Source of the DNA: an uncultured Eubacteriales bacterium | Lineage (GTDB): Bacteria > Bacillota > Clostridia > Oscillospirales > CAG-272 | Length of the DNA: 7,681 nt | NCBI GenBank assembly: GCA_934462885.1 | Contig: CAKSJC010000074.1 | Coordinates: 1 to 7,681 of the forward strand | Reading direction: 5' to 3' | Part shown: positions 4,994-7,681 of the stretch, piece after piece | Numbering within the stretch: the first letter of the stretch is position 1 | Layout: the number at the start of each line of letters is the position of its first letter | Program-made: the position numbers and the translations under genes | The notes under the pieces: generated by a model | What the model saw: only the letters and a program-made list of their open reading frames with translations | The model's database searches: none | What the model was told of the DNA's origin: nothing

Positions 4994-7681
4994 ATGAAGA
5001 AGACTCTCTCTCTTATTCTTGCTCTTCTGATGGCTCTCTCCTGCGCATCTGCGATCTTCGCTGATGACGCTGCTGTTTCTGAAACAGCTGCTGAGACTGC
5101 TACATATCAGAAGGCAATCGATTTCCTGAGTAACTACGGTATCTACAAAGGCGGCGACGCTGCTGAAAACGACATCAAGCGTTATCAGATGGCTCTCTTT
5201 GTAGCTCGTGTTTCTACAGGTTGGGTTGAAGATTCCCAGTGGGAAGACGGCCCGGAAAACTGGACAGAATTCAATGATATCGGCGACGAACCCGCAAACA
5301 AGTACCTCGGCGCTCTCTCTTATGCAAATGAGAAGGGCATCATCGAAGGTTACGGCGACGGCAGATTCGGACCTTACGACGGTATCACATATCAGAACGC
5401 TCTTACAATGGTAGTTCGTACTCTCGGCTATCAGGGTCTCTCTTGGCCTTGGGGTTACATCCAGAAGGGTGTAGATCTCGGTCTTACAAGAGAAATCACC
5501 GGCGTTGCTTACACAGATGTTCTTACACGTGCAGAAGTTGCACAGATCATCTACAACGCAATGTTCGCTGAAACAAAGGACGGCACAACACTCGCAGCTA
5601 AGTCTTTCGGACTCAACCTCGAGTGGAGAAACGTAATCGTTACAGCAACAGACATCGCAAAGATCTTCGCTGACGGCTCCACAACTTATAACGCACTTAC
5701 TCGTAACCAGAATTACGAGGAAAGAGTTATTGAGATCATGCCTGTAAACGACGACGGTTCCTTTGCTGACGAAAAGTATTACATCAATCCTACAATGCTC
5801 GGATTCTCCGAATTCGGTCACGATGATGAAAATGCTCTCGGTTATGCGTATGCAGTTCTCTTCAACGCTAATGACAACGGCAACTACGTTGACGTTATCG
5901 ACTACGAACCTCTTTATGTTAAGACACTTTGGGCTCTCGGCGATACAGACGACCAGGGCAACGCTCTTGACACAAAGGTTGTAAGAGACTACATCGGCAA
6001 GACAAATAACGAAGGCGACGAGCGCACACTTAGTGAAGTTAACCTCACAAGATGGAGATACTCTTACACACCTAACTTCTACGAAACAAGATTCTACACA
6101 GCATTTGCTAACGGTAAGAAAGCTATCATGCTCCAGAATCCGAATGTAGGCAGATACTTATACGTATATGAAGTTGCTACAGGTAACATCCTTGTATGGA
6201 ATCCTGATGCAGGTGATGATGGACAGTATCAGACTCTTTGGTACTACGATTCCGATCTCGACACATACTTCAGATATGTATATGACACAAGCCGCGAAGA
6301 TAATGGCAAAGATGAATTCCCCAGCAATATTAAGTGGGCTGACGGAATATACTACCACTATATGACAGACGCTGAAAGAGAAGAACTCAAGGAAGTGTTC
6401 AACTCTCGTGAAGCGATTTCGAAGACGAAAGTGCCCGGATTCGCACTCGGCATCCAGAAGTCAAATATCTTCGACAATAGACAGAAGTCCTCATATGCTT
6501 CCATCGATCTCTTCGATATAAACGGAAACACATACGGTATCTTCCGTGAATACGGTCTCGGCTACTTCGAGAACGGCACAGCTAAGTGCAAAGAAACAGA
6601 CCAGAGCGAACAGTGCGGCAACTCTCAGAACGCTAGCGCTGCAGGTACTGACAGAGCTACTTACAGACTCTACACAATTAAGAAGTTCGGCGCAGGCTTG
6701 AATCTCGTTTATGAGAACTTTATTGAAAGTGCATGCGGTCACCACAACGATCCTAAGGACAAGACAGGTAATGAAACTTCAAGTCTTAAGAACGCATATT
6801 CTCCTTACGCTTGGATCAATCCTCTCTACACACCTGTTGCAGGCGAAAAGAAAGGCACATACCTTGACGGTTACTGCATCTTCGGTTTCGATATGTACAC
6901 AGGCGAAATCAGAGTTATAAAGAACATCAAGAAGATCGCTGATAAGACAGACGCTGACGATGTTGATACATACATCGCTACAGGTACTCTCCGCGCTTAC
7001 AACCTCGCACAGAAAAAGGTTCAGATTGATGATACAGTATTCTCTATCGGTATCAGCAACGACCTTGGCGGCGCTCCGCTTGTTGAACTTAGCTACTACA
7101 ACGAGTTCAACGACAACACATACTCCAAGGATAACCTTAACCAGAACGTTAACGGCACATACAACACAAACGCAAACAACGCATACTTCAAGGCTCTCTA
7201 CAACCAGTTCGTTCAGTACATCGTTATTGACGGTAAGGTTGTTGACATCCAGCCCATCGGTAAGGTTGACAACAACGTTCTCGTTGTTAACAGCTTCGCA
7301 GGTCAGTCCGCTGACGGTTATATCGTAATCAACGCTTATAACACAGCAGACCTCAAGCTCAAGCAGTACAGAATTGCTTCTTACGACGGTTGGAGAAGCG
7401 GCGACGTAAGATACTATCCTTCTTATGAGAAGATGTTTGAATACTTCGCAAAGGGTATAGTTCTTCAGATCTCCTCTTACTCTGAATCAGAAGACGCTTA
7501 TAACGTAGAAACTGTAGGTCGAATCACAAATCGTGACGATAATTATGTCGTTACAGACGTTGATGCTACTCCGTTTGTACTCAACTTCGATTATGACGGT
7601 GAAACTGATAACGCAGCACTCTGCGAAGACGGTCGCGTTATGATCAACGGCAAAGCTGTTAAGATGACAAAGGATGACAAG
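4994..7681 (+). CDS. secreted S-layer homology (SLH) domain protein, 3' partial
   Basis: 896 codons run without a stop to the window edge. The N terminus is a signal peptide: KK at 2-3, a hydrophobic core at about 4-16, and cleavage after ASA (20) or IFA (23), leaving a DD-led mature end. Three SLH motifs follow, about residues 38-75, 91-146 and 150-193. The second has the full FNDIGDE...GIIEGYGDGRFGP pattern; the third has the classic LTRAE, while the first two have KRYQ and TYQN at that place. SLH motifs anchor proteins non-covalently to secondary cell-wall polymers, so this is probably an S-layer or other outer-surface protein. Residues about 200-896 match no family I recognise; they are rich in Tyr, Asn, Asp, Thr and Val, with an Asn-rich stretch at 714-731 and five widely spaced cysteines. 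Codon use is strongly biased and unlike the neighbours, suggesting high expression. No catalytic motif is visible in this region, but the missing C terminus could hold more domains. An extended -10 promoter and AGGAG precede it. Confidence 0.93.
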   Translation, partial: MKKTLSLILALLMALSCASAIFADDAAVSETAAETATYQKAIDFLSNYGIYKGGDAAENDIKRYQMALFVARVSTGWVEDSQWEDGPENWTEFNDIGDEPANKYLGALSYANEKGIIEGYGDGRFGPYDGITYQNALTMVVRTLGYQGLSWPWGYIQKGVDLGLTREITGVAYTDVLTRAEVAQIIYNAMFAETKDGTTLAAKSFGLNLEWRNVIVTATDIAKIFADGSTTYNALTRNQNYEERVIEIMPVNDDGSFADEKYYINPTMLGFSEFGHDDENALGYAYAVLFNANDNGNYVDVIDYEPLYVKTLWALGDTDDQGNALDTKVVRDYIGKTNNEGDERTLSEVNLTRWRYSYTPNFYETRFYTAFANGKKAIMLQNPNVGRYLYVYEVATGNILVWNPDAGDDGQYQTLWYYDSDLDTYFRYVYDTSREDNGKDEFPSNIKWADGIYYHYMTDAEREELKEVFNSREAISKTKVPGFALGIQKSNIFDNRQKSSYASIDLFDINGNTYGIFREYGLGYFENGTAKCKETDQSEQCGNSQNASAAGTDRATYRLYTIKKFGAGLNLVYENFIESACGHHNDPKDKTGNETSSLKNAYSPYAWINPLYTPVAGEKKGTYLDGYCIFGFDMYTGEIRVIKNIKKIADKTDADDVDTYIATGTLRAYNLAQKKVQIDDTVFSIGISNDLGGAPLVELSYYNEFNDNTYSKDNLNQNVNGTYNTNANNAYFKALYNQFVQYIVIDGKVVDIQPIGKVDNNVLVVNSFAGQSADGYIVINAYNTADLKLKQYRIASYDGWRSGDVRYYPSYEKMFEYFAKGIVLQISSYSESEDAYNVETVGRITNRDDNYVVTDVDATPFVLNFDYDGETDNAALCEDGRVMINGKAVKMTKDDK

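Noticed and set aside
5030..5056. Lipoprotein signal (Cys17) in the SLH protein
   Set aside because: The residues before the cysteine, A-L-S, do not fit a lipobox with Leu at -3; SLH anchoring and a usual AxA-type cleavage site explain the N terminus better.
4979..5821. Long minus-strand open frame (280 codons) opposite the SLH gene start
   Set aside because: It is antisense to a signal peptide and SLH motifs; its Cys/Val-rich composition is the reverse-complement image of the ACA/GAC-rich sense codons.
6711..7328. Thr/Ser-rich plus-strand open frames within the SLH gene
   Set aside because: They are shifted-frame readings of ACA/AAC-rich codons; the main frame is continuous through this region.

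Overview
The window looks like chromosome of an anaerobic, Gram-positive-type bacterium (Bacillota, most likely class Clostridia). This is inferred from an oxygen-sensitive class III ribonucleotide reductase activase (NrdG), a secreted protein with N-terminal S-layer homology (SLH) motifs, strong AGGAG-type ribosome binding sites and short intergenic gaps. No mobile element, CRISPR array, tRNA or rRNA was seen.

Layout: (1) 2-1258, plus strand, the 3' part of a CNNM/CBS-pair/CorC-HlyC membrane protein, cut by the left window edge. (2) 1259-1596, a non-coding convergent spacer with several RNA hairpins, one a strong and probably bidirectional terminator. (3) 1597-2436, minus strand, an aldo/keto reductase. 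(4) 2506-2549, an intrinsic terminator that ends a three-gene minus-strand unit read in the order nrdG, rbsK, ruvX (4588 down to 2566). (5) 4589-4993, a 405-base divergent regulatory region with a good promoter for nrdG on one side and, on the other, several palindromes, a promoter and a strong RBS for the next gene. (6) 4994 to the right edge, plus strand, one long open frame of 896 codons without a stop: a secreted SLH protein with three SLH motifs after a signal peptide and a large C-terminal region I cannot assign.

The nrdG, rbsK and ruvX genes probably share a transcript but do not form one pathway: activation of anaerobic dNTP synthesis, phosphorylation of ribose or a related sugar, and a YqgF/RuvX RNase H-fold nuclease. 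The SLH gene differs from its neighbours in codon use (Thr mostly ACA, Pro mostly CCT, Ala mostly GCT/GCA, Arg AGA/CGT). Together with its promoter and RBS this suggests an abundantly made surface-layer protein.

I found no clear undescribed multi-gene system. The parts most worth a second look are the palindrome-rich control region of the SLH gene, whose promoter spacer contains a run of ten A, the unassigned bulk of the SLH protein, and the structured convergent spacer at 1259-1596.
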